From assembly GCA_035771175.1 (NCBI GenBank), contig CM069594.1, positions 45,621,534 through 45,685,533 on the forward strand: DNA of 64,000 nt. Direction: 5' to 3'. The notes beneath the pieces were generated by a model. It was not told where the DNA came from, made no database searches, and saw only the letters and a program-made list of their open reading frames with translations. Each line of letters starts with the position of its first letter. The stretch's first letter is position 1. A program made the position numbers and the translations under genes. The stretch is from Paratinospora sagittata. Its lineage: Eukaryota; Streptophyta; Magnoliopsida; Ranunculales; Menispermaceae. This document shows positions 62,672 through 64,000 of the stretch, one piece after another.

Positions 62672-63843
62672 ACATACTTACAGTTTAAAACAATAGATAG
62701 CCTCTGGAAAGCTCAGCACAAAAGGGATAAAATGAAGCAAAATAATGAGGTTACCTTCAAGACAGTTTTGGAATTTTCATTCAGTTCGAAGGGTCTTTGG
62801 ACAAATGCAAGAATAACGACTTTCTTCGATTTAAACACTCTTTGGAAAGCTCAGTCTAACTTGCAAAAATCGTGCGTGTTCACTCTTTGAAAATCAGAGA
62901 ATGAGGGTTTTATAAAATTAGCAGTTGTTGGTTAAAAGAGGAAGAGAGTACAAAATGAATTGAATTCAAAACGTTGTTTAATCTAAAGTTGTTTTGGGCG
63001 TGCGAGACAATGGGAATCATAAAGGTGTTAGTAGAGAATATTTCAATTAATATAACCAGGCATAACTGTGTAAGGTATAGAAAAGTCGAGCAAGCTGAAG
63101 TGGCCACATTTTTCTCGTTGAAAATATCTGATTTTTGTCTGAAACGTGGATAGCGTGGTATTATTGGGTTGTGTATCATGTTCTCTATTGAAAGATGGCA
63201 GGTCGATATACACAAACCCGAGAGCTCGAGTTTTTCAGATATTCCGATAGCGAGTTATCAAGGCCTATAGGGCGCTATTGCCACTTTACTAAAAATGGAA
63301 TGATCACGGCAACATCTTTATACGAGTTATCAAAGGGGATAGCGCGTTATAGACAATTTTCAAGAAAAACAAATGTTTTATTATACAACCCTATCAGCGG
63401 GCTATCAACACAGATAGGGCGCTAGTGCCAACTGGGAAATTTTTGCAAATTGATAAATAGACTTATTTTTGTAAAATTAATATTTTGACACTCAAGAACC
63501 ATTCCATTCACCCAAAACATATTGATATAGGATTAAAAACTATTAAATAATTCAAAACTCATGGAAATTATGATTAAAACCTTTCGCAAATTTTCAAAAT
63601 GGAATACTATATCGAAGTGATTTTGAAGACTTTTCAATTTTCAGAGTTTTAGTGTTGAGATTGATCGAGAAGTTACCCTACACGCCAAACATAAAACTAA
63701 TGCATTTGACATGAGATATGACTTCGTTCTTCGAGCTTGATCTTTGTAGACTTCGATACCTATTGCTTGATGTGTTGTTCATGATTAGTTAAAGCTCTTA
63801 GAAAAAAAATACAGGTGATGTTTTCTCTTACCGAGAACACTTC
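62672..63843. repeat. Monomer 54 (divergent right-end unit)
   Basis: 1172 bp. It has many private changes: GTTACCTTC, TTTTGGAATTTTCATTC, GGGTCTTTGG, AATGAATTGAATTC, ATTGCCACTTTAC, GATAAATAGACTT and TATTGCTTGATG. TTTATACGAG is shared with the P subtype of 37. Confidence 0.95.
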
Positions 63844-64000
63844 ACATACTTACAGTTTAAAACAATAGATAGCCTTTGGAAATCTCAGCACAAAAGGGAT
63901 AAAATGAAGCTAAATAATGAGGTTATCTTCAAGACAGTTTGCAATTTTGATTCAGATCGAAGGTTGTTTGGACAAATGCAAGAATAACGACTTTCTTCAA
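63844..64000. repeat. Monomer 55, cut by the window end
   Basis: This is the first 157 bp of another copy, ending in the leader at CTTTCTTCAA. GCCTTTGG and GATTCAGATCG are its visible variants. The array therefore continues past the window. Confidence 0.95.

Larger units (their letters stand above)
1..64000. repeat. Tandem satellite array, ~1.17-kb monomer, 54 full copies plus a partial
   Basis: The same sequence recurs in direct orientation about every 1175 bp across the whole window, and both window ends lie inside the array. With ACATACTTAC as the register, starts fall at 1, 1173, 2346, 3521, 4697, 5872 and so on to 63844. Modal spacing is 1174-1176 bp on the left and in the middle, and 1172-1173 bp in most of the last five units. 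Base composition looks about two-thirds A+T. No single-copy DNA or mobile element interrupts it. Copies differ by scattered substitutions and 1-5 bp indels, plus two large rearrangements. Kilobase monomers in long homogeneous arrays are typical of eukaryotic satellite DNA; the family and species are not recognised. Confidence 0.97.

Noticed and set aside
1..64000. CRISPR array
   Set aside because: The repeat is 1.17 kb with no spacers between copies, unlike 20-50 bp repeats with unique spacers.
1..64000. Tandemly arrayed transposon or ribosomal/histone gene cluster
   Set aside because: No rRNA, tRNA or histone sequence, transposase, reverse transcriptase, terminal inverted repeat or target-site duplication is visible in the monomer.

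Overview
The window is one uninterrupted tandem array of a roughly 1.17-kb AT-rich satellite repeat. It runs from base 1 to base 64000 with no single-copy flank at either end. Taking ACATACTTAC (or its slight variants) as an arbitrary start, I count 54 complete monomers plus a 157-bp partial one. Fifty-two of the 54 are 1169 to 1178 bp long. The exceptions are one of 1090 bp (internal deletion) and one of 1676 bp (internal duplication). I see no convincing protein-coding gene, RNA gene, transposon, CRISPR array or bacterial regulatory signal. A homogeneous kilobase-scale satellite of this length points to eukaryotic heterochromatin (centromeric, pericentromeric or subtelomeric). I do not recognise the family and cannot name the species. 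CpG is not visibly depleted (33 in the hand-counted monomer 2346-3520), which would fit a lightly methylated genome such as many invertebrates, but this is only an inference.

Each monomer has four zones, given here relative to its start. Positions 1 to about 235 are an AT-rich leader. Positions about 235 to 545 carry a recurrent minus-strand open frame that I do not consider a gene. Positions about 575 to 760 are a G+C-richer core made of three degenerate modules at 74-75 bp spacing, ending in a hairpin. Positions about 760 to 1175 are an A/T-tract-rich tail in which tracts recur at about 10-bp spacing.

The array is layered, and I use these class names. E (units 1-3) has ATTTACCATGAG in the tail and TTCTTTGG in the leader. 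L (units 4-19 and 26-30) has ATTACAGG after the terminal A-run and often CTTCTAGC. From unit 20 rightwards, except 26-30, the A-run is followed by ATACAGG. Within that right part: T has GTTGTTGG, CAGACATTCCG and usually a true ATG on the antisense frame. P has GTTGGAGG, GATTTGGATTC, and usually TTTTGAGCGTGCG with GTCTGAAAC. T2 is T-like with CAACAGGG, GTTCGAAGTTTG and CATAAGTGTG. Y has CTTCTATATTTG, CAATGTGAATC and GTATTGTT.

Units 17-25 and 28-36 are the two copies of a nine-monomer block displaced by about 12.92 kb. Units 37-45 form three trimers of 3524-3525 bp in P-T2-T2 order, with a Y monomer in the last slot. Units 45 and 50 are related at a five-unit offset. Pairs 7/8/9, 10/11 and 50/51/52 are recent single-unit duplications. 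Two monomers (14 and 16) carry rearrangements whose junctions show microhomology or lie in a short internal motif. The interest of the window is therefore architectural: internal subrepeats, a hairpin with a paired substitution, and nested higher-order repeats that record how the array grew.
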